From Clostridium formicaceticum (GTDB lineage: Bacteria > Bacillota > Clostridia > Peptostreptococcales > Natronincolaceae), in assembly GCF_001854185.1 (NCBI RefSeq), contig NZ_CP017603.1, positions 1 through 64,000 on the forward strand: a stretch of DNA of 64,000 bases, in the 5' to 3' direction. The number at the start of each line of letters is the position of its first letter. Within the stretch, counting starts at the first letter, position 1. Positions 54,167-63,683 of the stretch are shown here, piece by piece. A program made the position numbers and the translations under genes. The notes below the pieces were generated by a model that was not told where the DNA came from, searched no databases, and saw only the letters and a program-made list of their open reading frames with translations.

Positions 54167-55412
54167 TATATAATACTCCTTTTCCCTGATGGATATTGTT
54201 TTGTAAGATGATTAGTTGGGCCAACATATTTATACCGTATATACCTATGGCTGTAAAAGGATGAATTTGTCTTATCATGGTTAAAAATAAAGCAATAACA
54301 TTTATGGTAACTGCCCTTACTTGAGTACGAGTAATAAGTTCATCTGTATTACCACTAAATCGTAAAATCTGCGGAAGCTTTATAATATCCTTTTGTAAAA
54401 GATTGATATCTCCTTGTATCACTTTTTTTGATGACTTTGTTTCAATGTTCATCATCACATCTCCTGAGATTTTTTTTCTATAGGCTATGAAGTCTTGGTG
54501 GCAAATCAACAGTTTTACTTTTTGATGCTGTTCTTTTGTTATATAACTTTCCTGATCATTCAATTGATCGATATGATCTAGACCAAAATAATAAGCTATA
54601 TACTCTGTTAGCGCATCCTTCTTTCCTGTACATAAGGTAATATTTAAAATTCCATATTTTCTAAGTTCTTGTATGATTGTTTGCCCTTCTGAACTTATGG
54701 GATTTTTTACCTTTCCTAAAGTAATAAGCTTTTGCAAGTACATTCTAGATAAGTCCTTTTCCTTAGCAATATTGTTGACCTTTTCCTCCTGCAATAAAAT
54801 CTGATCCTGAATAAAAACATCAGTAGTTTTTCCTAATAAGCCAATGTTTTCACTTTTCTTTATAAAAATACTATGATATTTGAAGCTCTCAGCTGCATAA
54901 TAATAAGCTACTGAAGCTATTGCAAACAAAATTCCTGGGTAAGCTAGTATGCCTATCGACAATATATTCATAGAATAGGATGTAAATAAAAATAAAGCAG
55001 TACCTAAAAGAAATCCCAATTTGATTAATGTCTTAGATAAAACATACTCATTTTTATAGATTTTATTTGGATACTTCTTTCTACCCAGGCAAAAAGGGTT
55101 GAGAGATTTAAAAATAATCCTTATAATAGACTCTTCTCTAGGCCAAGAAAATATATCTAAACATTTCGAAAAATCAAAACCCTCAATCTGTTTGATGATT
55201 TCTCCTTCATTTAAATACTTGTTATTATACAAAACTAGGATATTTCCTGTAGTGTTGTTGAAGGAGATATTTTCTATACCCCTTAAATCTTGAAATAAAC
55301 AAACTACTTTATATCCTAGTTTTTCATACTTAGATGCCCCCTCAATCTTTAATCTTATTCTTCCAGGTATTGAAGAAATAATCTTTATTTTTTTATTAGG
55401 TAGCTTCATCAT
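54153..55412 (-). CDS. degenerate heavy-metal P-type ATPase relative (HMA-like N-terminus, no catalytic Asp)
   Basis: 419 residues from ATG 55412, two bases after the previous stop, no clear ribosome binding site of its own. N-terminal HMA-like domain with PGRIRLK (16-22), the same motif as in the 51463-53322 ATPase. A helix pair (~130-175) is followed by GKTTDVFIQDQILLQ, which occupies the place of the phosphorylation loop but lacks DKTGT; LCTGKKDALTEYIAYYFG stands where TGDN would be. Two more helices near the C-terminus. It looks like an ATPase reduced to a structural or regulatory protein; ferrosome loci also encode non-ATPase HMA-like membrane proteins (as I recall). Confidence 0.72.
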   Translation of the reverse strand: MMKLPNKKIKIISSIPGRIRLKIEGASKYEKLGYKVVCLFQDLRGIENISFNNTTGNILVLYNNKYLNEGEIIKQIEGFDFSKCLDIFSWPREESIIRIIFKSLNPFCLGRKKYPNKIYKNEYVLSKTLIKLGFLLGTALFLFTSYSMNILSIGILAYPGILFAIASVAYYYAAESFKYHSIFIKKSENIGLLGKTTDVFIQDQILLQEEKVNNIAKEKDLSRMYLQKLITLGKVKNPISSEGQTIIQELRKYGILNITLCTGKKDALTEYIAYYFGLDHIDQLNDQESYITKEQHQKVKLLICHQDFIAYRKKISGDVMMNIETKSSKKVIQGDINLLQKDIIKLPQILRFSGNTDELITRTQVRAVTINVIALFLTMIRQIHPFTAIGIYGINMLAQLIILQNNIHQGKGVLYNAYK

Positions 55413-55414
55413 TT

Positions 55415-55906
55415 TTATTCAGTGTACATTTCTGACATTGATGACATCCGTGGATCCATTCTTCTTTTTTTGTTTTCATACTGTGCTTCTGCAACAATAT
55501 CTTCAATACCTTCTTTGGCCATAGACATTTTCTCAACCGTCATATCAACAACGGTTAAAGCAGAACTTAATGTTCTTACTATACCTTTTCTAAAAGCGTT
55601 TCTAGGCATCATCCCCATACCTTTTCTCTTCTGCTGATTTGCTGTAAGATTATTCAGCTTATCTGTTATATCCTGCATCGTTTTACTCATCTGAGAAATC
55701 TCCTGTAGGGTTTCGTTGATATCTTCAAACTCTTCTTGCATGGATTGCATGCTTTCCTGTAAACTATTTATTTTTTTATCATTTTTCTTAACATTTTCCA
55801 ACTCTTGTGCTAGTAATGTGTATTGATTTTTTATCTCCTTTAATTCTTTTTCTAAGTTTTGCTGATTAACGTTTGAATTTGTGTTTTGATCCTGTGAATT
55901 AGTCAT
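55415..55906 (-). CDS. soluble coiled-coil protein, first gene of the ferrosome-like operon
   Basis: 163 residues from ATG 55906 (AGAAGGAGTGATACAA upstream; the frame to 55969 lacks a site). Gln/Asn-rich start (~1-18), long coiled coil (~20-90), basic Met/Arg patch (~95-110, KGMGMMPRNAFRKG), amphipathic helix, and an Arg/Met-rich tail (KKRRMDPRMSSMSEMYTE). No family recognised. The basic and Met-rich ends might contact membrane or mineral phosphate; this is speculation. Confidence 0.72.
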   Translation of the reverse strand: MTNSQDQNTNSNVNQQNLEKELKEIKNQYTLLAQELENVKKNDKKINSLQESMQSMQEEFEDINETLQEISQMSKTMQDITDKLNNLTANQQKRKGMGMMPRNAFRKGIVRTLSSALTVVDMTVEKMSMAKEGIEDIVAEAQYENKKRRMDPRMSSMSEMYTE

Positions 55907-56050
55907 TTGTATCACTCCTTCTAACCGCCTTCTAATGTTATGGTATCTCGATAAAATTATGTTTAGCAAAAACTAAAAAATATATACGATGTACTTTATG
56001 TATTTCATATTGAATCTATTTTTTTGAAAATCCAGTAAATTTACCCAAAC

Positions 56051-56091
56051 AAAAAACAAGGATTTAGTTTTTGAATGCAACTTCCTTGTTT
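56051..56091 (-). terminator. terminator after the 219-residue protein gene
   Basis: Minus-strand AAACAAGGAAG / ATCCTTGTTTTTT hairpin. It separates the gene at 56313-56972 from the operon starting at 55906, so that operon needs its own promoter in 55907-56050 or read-through. A TTATAAT word lies at about 56138-56144. Nothing else is evident in 55907-56312. Confidence 0.65.
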
Positions 56092-56312
56092 ACAGTGCTT
56101 GCTATTTAGGCTTTATTAGACAGTTTTGTATTTATTAATTATAACCCTATCCACTTAAATTACTTAATTGTATTTGTAATGAAAAACAAATATATACTTA
56201 ATTAAAACTTAGTTTAAAAATATCATAAAGATGTCACGTGCAAAAGACCATGAAAAAAGAATTTTAACATTCATTTATTTAGAAACACCAATCTTTGATC
56301 CCACTCTACACC

Positions 56313-56972
56313 CTATGCTATAGAGTAATTATTTATTTGTAGGATATTTTTATTGGTAGCCTGTATATTTTTAATGGTGTGTTCAACTAATCGATTTCTT
56401 ATATTTATCTTTATGTTCAGTAATATCCCCTGAACTTGTTGAAATATTATTTCCTGATGCCTTGCCATCTGCTTTTTAGAGCTTTTTTCACTTAAAATTT
56501 TTTCACCAACATTTATTTTTTTCGTCATATACTGTACAGGAAAATATGGGCATATACTTTTAAAGGTTTTTGAAAAAAACATTTTAAGTATTTTTTCACA
56601 ATTTTTTGTTATATCCTTAGTGATTTTAAAGGCTTCTAGTGTTTCCTTTAGCATACTGTATGTATCTGCGTCAGCTAACTGGCAGCAGTAGGTAGGGTCT
56701 ATTTTTATAGAGCAATCCAGATGGTTTTCCATCTCTTTGTGGATTTTGATGGCAATACGATGAATAAGTGCTTCAATCTCCTCATTAGAAAAAACCATTT
56801 TTTCAAAAGTAGCAAGGTCAAAACCCTTAGTATCCTTTGAAAGAATAAATGAATAGGTATAAGCGGCTTTTGTATAGGCAGAAAAAAATACCTCTAAATC
56901 CTCTTCGATCATGGTAATACATCGCTTTTCTAAGTCATTTTCCCTCCCATAATTTAACCTATACTTATCCAT
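56313..56972 (-). CDS. conserved-looking helical protein of unknown function beside a Fur-like box
   Basis: 219 residues from ATG 56972 (AAGGGGGTAG upstream). Mostly helical, no membrane segment, Cys at scattered positions including CC (~108-109) and CPYF (~141). I do not recognise a family. The Fur-like box at 56998-57012 covers its promoter, making it iron-responsive in all likelihood, and it is divergent from a P2-type ATPase gene. Confidence 0.7.
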   Translation of the reverse strand: MDKYRLNYGRENDLEKRCITMIEEDLEVFFSAYTKAAYTYSFILSKDTKGFDLATFEKMVFSNEEIEALIHRIAIKIHKEMENHLDCSIKIDPTYCCQLADADTYSMLKETLEAFKITKDITKNCEKILKMFFSKTFKSICPYFPVQYMTKKINVGEKILSEKSSKKQMARHQEIIFQQVQGILLNIKINIRNRLVEHTIKNIQATNKNILQINNYSIA

Positions 56973-56997
56973 CCTACAAACTACCCCCTTTTATAAT

Positions 56998-57012
56998 TAA
57001 TAATAATTATCA
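56998..57012. promoter_or_regulatory. Fur-like box in the divergent promoter region
   Basis: TAATAATAATTATCA, one mismatch to TGATAAT-N-ATTATCA, lying 26 bases before the 56972 gene and 159 bases before the ATPase gene at 57171. Confidence 0.6.
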
Positions 57013-57170
57013 TTCTTATTTTAATTATATCATAAATAAAATCAAAGTAAAATGAATTTTTTTGTTAAGTGTTTGTAAATTTATCATATGAAATCTGAAT
57101 AATATCTTTTGTATAGGTAAATAACTAATGAAATATCATAAAAAAATCAACTAGGATAGGTGAAATATAA

Positions 57171-60062
57171 ATGATTCAAGCTTTAAAAGATATGGCACAG
57201 CAGGATGATCAGGAGGTTTTATATAAACGAGTTAGAATCTCAGTTGATAATATTTATAGGAATGAAATTTTTTCCATCAACTTATCTCGTTACCTTATGT
57301 CTCTTTATGGTATTCAGCAAGCAAAGGCCAATCCTATTACGGGAAGGATTCTTGTTGTATTTAATGAAAGCGTCATCCATGAGTATACTATTAAAGAAGA
57401 AATTTTTCATTTTACTAATTCTCCCTCTGCCACTCCTAAAACTACTCATAAGCCTGGTGGGAAAACGCCTTATCACGTCTTAAGTCCAGAACATATGATG
57501 AAGACGTTGAAAACAGATTTTGAAAAAGGCTTGTCGAAGCAAACTGCTCAGAAAAGACTACAGCAGTTGGGAGCTAATGTTCTGTCGGAAAGCCGTAGGA
57601 AAAGTCTTTTTTCTAATCTTTTAGAAGGATTAAATGATATATGTGTAAAGGTATTGTTAGGTTCTAGTGTTGTGTCCCTCTTTTTAGGTCAGGTTATAGA
57701 GGCGATTGCACTAGGCAGCATTGTGTTTTTTCAAGTGGCACTTGGAGCTATACAAAAATCAAAATCAGAAACCTCTTTAAATGCTTTACAAAATATGCTG
57801 ATACAAAAAGCAAAAGTCATAAGAGACGGCAAAAATCTAGAAATCGATTCAAAGCAGCTTGTCCCTGGAGATATTATTCTATTGGAGTCTGGTGACAAGG
57901 TACCTGCCGATGCAAGAATTATCTCCTGTGAAGATTTAAAAGTCAATGAATCCTCCTTAACAGGAGAATCTATTGGTGTCTCAAAATCTGCTAAAATGTG
58001 TCCTCTGCATGCAGAGATGAGCAATAGGCATAATATGCTTTATATGGGTACCAATGTATTAGCTGGTATAGGAAAAGCTGTAGTTGTCTCCACCGGTAAA
58101 AATACTGAAATTGGTAAAATAGCCACCCTGCTGGAGGAAATTGCAGAAGAAACAACCCCGCTGGAAAATAAAGCCGAAGGATTCATCAGTACCCTCATTA
58201 AGATCTATATTGCAACCTTTTCAGTAATAGGCAGTATTGCCCTCCTGGCTGGTATGAGTTTTGCTCAGGTATTGATGATGGGAGTTACCTTTTTCTTAGG
58301 GGCTATTCCAGAAGGTCTCCCTATAACCGTCACCACCTGTATGGTTTTAAGTGTTCGCCGGATGGCTAAGAAAAACGCTGTTGTTCGCCATCTGAAGGCT
58401 GTGGAAAACTTAGGAGCAGTAGATGTTGTATGCTGTGATAAAACCGGTACCCTCACCTTAAATGAGATGACAGTCCGTAAAATCTATACAGACGGATGCT
58501 TCTATAATGTGTCAGGTGTAGGCTATAGTCCTCTTGGAGAAATAACCCCTTCTGAAGGAGAGTCGATGAAGAAACACGCCCTTGAGGAGCTGCTTAAAGC
58601 AGGGGTGCTCTGTAATAATGCTTCTTTAGTACAGGTAGAAAACAAGTGGGAGGTTCAAGGAGATCCTACAGAAGGTGCTCTTATTGCAGCTGCTGGTAAA
58701 ATAAATCTTGATACCAATGCCTTAAAAACAACCTATATATGCCTTAAGGAGGTTCCCTTTGACAGCCAGCGGCGGTATATGTTATCTATTTTAGAAACAA
58801 AGGAAAAGGAAACTTACGCCTATTGCAAAGGGGCATTAGACACTGTTTTAGAAAAATGCAGTTATATTTATGAAAATGGTAAAGAACGCCTGCTTACCAA
58901 TGCCGATAGAAAAAAAATCCAATTTCATTGCAATACAATGGCAGAGGAAGCTTTAAGAACGCTAGCATTTTCTTATAAGAAATTACAACATCAGCAGGAG
59001 GATATTGAAAAAGGATTTGTGTTTTTAGGTTTTGTTGGTATGGAGGACCCACCTAGAGAAGGGGTGAAGGAATCCATAAAAAAATGTTTAAAGGCAGGAA
59101 TTAAAGTGGTTATGATTACAGGAGACCATATGAAAACCGCCAGTGCCATCGGCAGGCAATTGGGTCTGTTGACGGAGGGACTCGTCGTATGCGGCAGTGA
59201 TTTGGATAAGATGAATGACAAAGAGCTTGATAATATTATTAGCAAAATTCAGGTTTTTGCCAGAACTACCCCAGAACAAAAATATCGTATTGTAAAAGCA
59301 CTAAAGCGTCAGGGACATATTGTTGCTATGACGGGAGATGGCGTCAATGACGCTCCTGCTATTAAGGAAGCCCATATAGGTATTGCTATGGGTTTGAAGG
59401 GTAGCGATGTGGCAAGAGATGCTGCCTGTATCACCTTGGTAGATGATGATTTCTCTACCATTGTAGCTGCTATTGAGGAGGGTAGAGGTGTTGTCAAGAA
59501 TATAAAAAGTACAATGAAGTACTTATTTGCTGGAGCTATCGGTGAAATGCTGGCGATCCTTCTATCCTTTATTTCTGGGTCACCAGTGCCCTTCTTGGCA
59601 ATCCAAATGATATGGATTAATCTCGTTTCCGAAACATTGCTTGGTTCCACACTGGCAGTGGAACCACCTTCCGAAGAAGTAATGTTGGAATCCGCAAACA
59701 ATAAGCCTCCTGTACTAATTGATAGACCTTTGAAAAATAGTATTATTAGAAGAGGTTTGGCTATAGGGATCAGCACCTTCGCTTTATTTAAAGGCTCTTT
59801 ATTACTGGGAGCTAGTCTAGCCAAGGCACAGACCTTAGCTTTTACTAACTTTATCTGCTGTCAAATTGTCAACCTTTATGATAGTAGAAGCAATAAATCA
59901 GGCCATACCAACCTATATATGCATATCATGACGGGGCTATCGGCAGTATTACTTATAGGCATACTCTACCTGCCATCTTTAAATGCTTTATTCGGTACGG
60001 TACCGCTAGATCCCCTGAGCCTATTAGGATTAGCAGGGGGAGTTTTCATTAGCAGAGGTTAA
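57171..60062 (+). CDS. P2-type cation-transporting ATPase with HMA-like N-terminal extension
   Basis: 963 residues from ATG 57171 (AGGTGA upstream). An extra ~85 residues at the N-terminus look like the HMA-like domain of the neighbouring proteins, without CxxC; then the cation ATPase N domain, actuator TGES (~262-265), M4 IPEGLPITVTTCMVLS, phosphorylation site DKTGT (D423), PTEGALI and KGA of the nucleotide domain, TGDGVNDAPAIKEA (~720) and six C-terminal helices. M4 fits Ca2+/Mn2+ pumps, but M6 reads NLVSETLLG in place of NLVTDGLPA, losing the Asp that binds Ca2+. Specificity is therefore open; a divalent metal such as Fe2+ or Mn2+ is plausible next to a Fur box. Confidence 0.88.
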   Translation: MIQALKDMAQQDDQEVLYKRVRISVDNIYRNEIFSINLSRYLMSLYGIQQAKANPITGRILVVFNESVIHEYTIKEEIFHFTNSPSATPKTTHKPGGKTPYHVLSPEHMMKTLKTDFEKGLSKQTAQKRLQQLGANVLSESRRKSLFSNLLEGLNDICVKVLLGSSVVSLFLGQVIEAIALGSIVFFQVALGAIQKSKSETSLNALQNMLIQKAKVIRDGKNLEIDSKQLVPGDIILLESGDKVPADARIISCEDLKVNESSLTGESIGVSKSAKMCPLHAEMSNRHNMLYMGTNVLAGIGKAVVVSTGKNTEIGKIATLLEEIAEETTPLENKAEGFISTLIKIYIATFSVIGSIALLAGMSFAQVLMMGVTFFLGAIPEGLPITVTTCMVLSVRRMAKKNAVVRHLKAVENLGAVDVVCCDKTGTLTLNEMTVRKIYTDGCFYNVSGVGYSPLGEITPSEGESMKKHALEELLKAGVLCNNASLVQVENKWEVQGDPTEGALIAAAGKINLDTNALKTTYICLKEVPFDSQRRYMLSILETKEKETYAYCKGALDTVLEKCSYIYENGKERLLTNADRKKIQFHCNTMAEEALRTLAFSYKKLQHQQEDIEKGFVFLGFVGMEDPPREGVKESIKKCLKAGIKVVMITGDHMKTASAIGRQLGLLTEGLVVCGSDLDKMNDKELDNIISKIQVFARTTPEQKYRIVKALKRQGHIVAMTGDGVNDAPAIKEAHIGIAMGLKGSDVARDAACITLVDDDFSTIVAAIEEGRGVVKNIKSTMKYLFAGAIGEMLAILLSFISGSPVPFLAIQMIWINLVSETLLGSTLAVEPPSEEVMLESANNKPPVLIDRPLKNSIIRRGLAIGISTFALFKGSLLLGASLAKAQTLAFTNFICCQIVNLYDSRSNKSGHTNLYMHIMTGLSAVLLIGILYLPSLNALFGTVPLDPLSLLGLAGGVFISRG

Positions 60063-60073
60063 GAATAAAAACA

Positions 60074-60126
60074 ATATACCCATCAAAGAGGAAAATTGCT
60101 ACATGTCCACCTTGATGGGTATATTC
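60074..60126. terminator. bidirectional terminator between the ATPase gene and hisC
   Basis: AATATACCCATCAA / TTGATGGGTATATT hairpin between convergent genes. Confidence 0.75.
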
Positions 60127-60137
60127 ATTAATCGTCC

Positions 60138-61195
60138 TTATTTAACAATTTTTTTCACAGTTTCAATAAAACAGTCCATTTCTTCATCTGTTCCTATCGT
60201 TACTCGTAAAAAATTATCTATTTTAGGCTGCTTGAAGTAACGAACCAAAACCCCCTGCTCTTTTAATTGATGGAATAAATCCTCGGCTGGTATTCTTGGG
60301 GGCGAATAAAAATAAAATTAGCTTTTGAATCTATGACATGAAACCCAACTTTTCCTAATGCTTCTGCTACAACTTCTCTCGTCTTCATAATCTTAAGTCT
60401 TGTTCCCTGAAAATATTCTTCATCCTTCATTGCTTCTATGGCTCCTGCTAGTGCAATTCGATCTAAAGTATAAGAATTAAATGAATTTTTTATTCTTTCC
60501 AAGCCTTCTATTAAGTGCTCTTGGCCAAAAGCAAATCCTACTCTTAGCCCTGCTAAAGAACGTGATTTAGAAAGGGTCTGCACCACTAATAGATTAGGAT
60601 ATTTGTCGATAAGCTTCACTGCTGATTCTCCACCAAAATCAATATAAGCTTCATCTATAATCACAACCTCCTCCATATTGTTCTGTAAAATTTCTTCTAT
60701 AGAGGCAAGGGATGTATATTTTCCAGTAGGTGCATTGGGATTAGGGAAAATAACACCTCCATTTGATTTGAAAAACTTATCCACAGGTAGCGAAAAGTCA
60801 TCCTCTACATTCACAAGATCATAATTTATATGAAATACATCGGCATACACAGGATAAAAACTGTAGGTGATATCAGGAAAAAGTATCGACTTATCTGTAT
60901 CAAAAAAGGTCATAAATGAAAAAGCCAGCACTTCATCAGAACCATTTCCCACAAAAACTTGATTTTGCTTTAAGCCATAATAATCTGCTAGAGTTGCTTT
61001 CAGCTTTTCACAGGTTGGATCTGGATATAGTTTCAAGTTTTCATCTGCCGCCTGTTTGATGGCTTCAATCACCCTTGGAGATGGAGGGTAGGGGTTCTCG
61101 TTTGTATTTAACTTAATATATTTCTTATCTTTTGGTTGTTCTCCTGGGATATATGGTTTTACTTTTTTAGTAAGCTTACTCCAATATTTGCTCAT
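60138..61195 (-). pseudogene. hisC: histidinol-phosphate aminotransferase HisC, one frameshift
   Basis: ATG 61195 is eight bases after GGAG. NTNENPYPPSP near the start, PLP-binding Lys in QTLSKSRSLAGLRVGF (~residue 217), and FIFIRP near the C-terminus are typical. The frame breaks at a run of five C near 60294; with six, it continues (RIPAEDLFHQLKEQG..., with RVTIGTDEEM) to TAA at 60138, giving a normal 352 residues. It transfers an amino group in histidine synthesis; some relatives act on aromatic amino acids or in cobalamin synthesis (CobD/CobC-like), but the length and motifs fit HisC. No other his genes are nearby. Confidence 0.85.
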
Positions 61196-61273
61196 GCGCA
61201 ACGCTCCTTTTTATAAATTTTATAAGAATATTCCTTCTATTTTACCACTTTTAACAGAAGAAAAAAATACCTA

Positions 61274-61310
61274 GAAGTGGGCGTCTTAGCAATATATCGA
61301 AGGATAAATT
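61274..61310 (+). repeat. dispersed repeat, partial copy
   Basis: GTGGGCGTCTTAGCAATA followed by TATCGAAGGATAAATT, the last block of the repeat at 53655-53895. Lies in the hisC/histidine kinase gap. Confidence 0.6.
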
Positions 61311-61486
61311 AAACTTCTAGTCACCTGCCTTTCTTCTATTAAATCGATCCGCAAAGTACAAAAAACAATTAATGCTAAAAAAAGGTATTTTAAGAAAAAT
61401 GTTGAAATATTTATCTAGTTACTTTTGTGCAATCCATCAGTATCGTATAACTTTTGTTTTAGAATTACTTGAGGAGGAATGGCAGA

Positions 61487-63603
61487 ATGAACATTATAAA
61501 AAATTCAATCCAATTTTTAAAAGTATCAACAAAAGAAATATTCGTGCTTATTTTATTATTAATGGGATTAGCTTACTTGAGTTTTAAAAATTTTTTGCTA
61601 TTTCACACCATCTCTGAAATTATTCCTATCACGATCTCAATGATTATTACACTTATCGCTGTAAATACTTACAAGTTTAAAGGTAATAATAGCTTATCTT
61701 TCTTAGGAATGGCCTACTTCTTTGTAGGTTCGTTTGACCTTATACATACACTTACCTATAAGGGAATGGGGTTTTCCCTCATTATGACGCCAATGTTCCA
61801 ACCCAACTATGGGTTATGGCGAGATATATGGAAAGTACATCTCTATTGATTATGGCGTCAGCTTTAAAGAAGAAACTAAACATTCCTATTTTAACGCTTA
61901 TTTATAGTGCAGTTTCATTGTTTTTATTATTATCCCTTTTTTATTGGAGGTTTTTTCCTGATTGTTTTATCGAAGGCATGGGGCTGACGTTATTTAAAAA
62001 AACAAGTGAATATATCATCTGTGCGATTTTATTTATTAGCCTCCAATTTTTAATAAAAAACCGAGACACGCTGCCCGCAAAAGTATTTAATTTTATGTTA
62101 TTTTCCTTTGTTTTCACGATTGTTTCAGAATTGTCATTTGTATTTTATGTTGATGTGTATGGGTTATCTAATATGATAGGTCATCTGTTTAAATTAATAT
62201 CCTTTTATTTAGTGTATAAAGCAATTATTGAGACAAATTTAAAAATTCCCTATGATCTTCTTAAAAGTACAAATGAAATATTATATCAAAGAAGAGAAGA
62301 ACTTAAGCATATAAACCAACAGCTACAAAAAGAAAATGAAAACCGCAGTCATGTTGAGAAAGAATTAATCAAGAAAAATCAACTTCTTGAAGCAATATTA
62401 GCAACCAGTAATGAAGGAATCCTTGTCACAGATGCTGACAATACTATCCTCATGTCAAATCGTCACTTTAAGCAAATGTGGGGTATTCCTCAAAACTTCG
62501 TGTTTGAAAAGTATGATGATAAGTTTGTCAGTTATATAAAAGAAAAAACACTTGATGCTAATGAATATATCTCAGTAGTGAAGGAATTAGATAACTACTA
62601 TCATAAAAACATAGACTACATCTATCTGAAAAACAAAAAAATATTAACCTGTCAACATAAACATTTTGCAGTCAATGGTTCTGATGCTGGACAAGTAATC
62701 AGCTATAGGGATGTGACTGAGCGAATAAACGCCAAAAGTTTTCAGGAAAAGTTTGAAAAAGAAGAAAGATTATTAAAAGAAGTTCGAGAATATGATAGAC
62801 TTAAAACTGAGTTTTTTCTCCAATGTCTCCCATGAGCTCAAAACACCTTTAAATATCATTCTAGGAACAGTACAGCTACTAAATACAATTCACCAGGAAC
62901 AAGAACCGCTGTCCTGCCAACATTATCATTCAGTTGAAAAGTATATCTACATGTTAAAACAAAACTGCTATAGATTATTAAGACTGATTGATAACCTTAT
63001 TGATATTACACGAATAGATACTGGATTTCTGAAGGTTAATTTAAAAAATCAAAATATCGTTAGTGTTATTGAAGACATTACACTGTCTGTAAGTGAATAT
63101 ATCAAGGACAGAGGCCTCAATCTCATTTTTGATACAGAGATTGAAGAGAAAATACTGGCTTGTGATTCAGATAAAATCGAGAGAATCATGCTAAATTTAC
63201 TCTCCAATGCTATTAAATTTACAAATCCAAATGGCCTCATTAAAGTTCATCTATATGATGGTGTAGACTATATTAAAATTACAGTTAAAGACAATGGAGT
63301 AGGTATTCCAGCGGACATGAAAGAAAAATATTTCGACGTTTTAGACAAGTAGATGCTTTGCTAAGTAGAAAAGCAGAAGGAAGCGGTATAGGCCTATCTC
63401 TAGTAAAATCTTTAGTAGAAGCTCATAGAGGAAAAATATGGGTAGAAAGTCAATGGGGTTGTGGTAGTGAATTTTTTATTGAATTACCAGTTAAGCTAGT
63501 CCAAGATACAGATGCTAAAGTATTCGATGAATCAACAGTATCTTTTAAAAGTAACATTGAAAAAATTAGCATTGAATTTTCAGATATATATAATAACATA
63601 TAA
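61487..63603 (+). pseudogene. MASE3-PAS sensor histidine kinase, three frameshifts
   Basis: ATG 61487 after GAGGAGGAATGGCAG. Four overlapping frames give one protein if single-base changes are repaired near 61821 (missing G), 62815 (extra T) and 63332 (missing T): about 705 residues. Order: MASE3 membrane sensor (~1-260, FVGSFDLIHTLTYKGMG), coiled coil, PAS domain (~300-400, LATSNEGILVTDADNTIL), dimerisation/phosphoacceptor NVSHELKTPLN, then ATPase motifs SNAIKF, DNGVGIP and GSGIGLSLVK. It would autophosphorylate on His and pass the phosphate to a response regulator, none of which is adjacent (orphan). All breaks are in short base runs, so the gene may be intact in the organism. Confidence 0.85.
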
Positions 63604-63610
63604 AATTCTA

Positions 63611-63640
63611 AACCCCTCAAGTGACTTACTCGAGGGGTTG
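63611..63640. terminator. terminator between the histidine kinase and SDR genes
   Basis: AACCCCTC / GAGGGGTT hairpin serving convergent genes; the T tract is short. Confidence 0.7.
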
Positions 63641-63683
63641 CATATTCATCTGTCTACTTAACTATATCTAATTTTTGGAGTTT

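Noticed and set aside
60138-61195. CobD/CobC-like aminotransferase of cobalamin synthesis as identity of the hisC gene
   Set aside because: Attractive given the B12 riboswitches, but length and motifs fit HisC, and no cob/cbi genes are adjacent.
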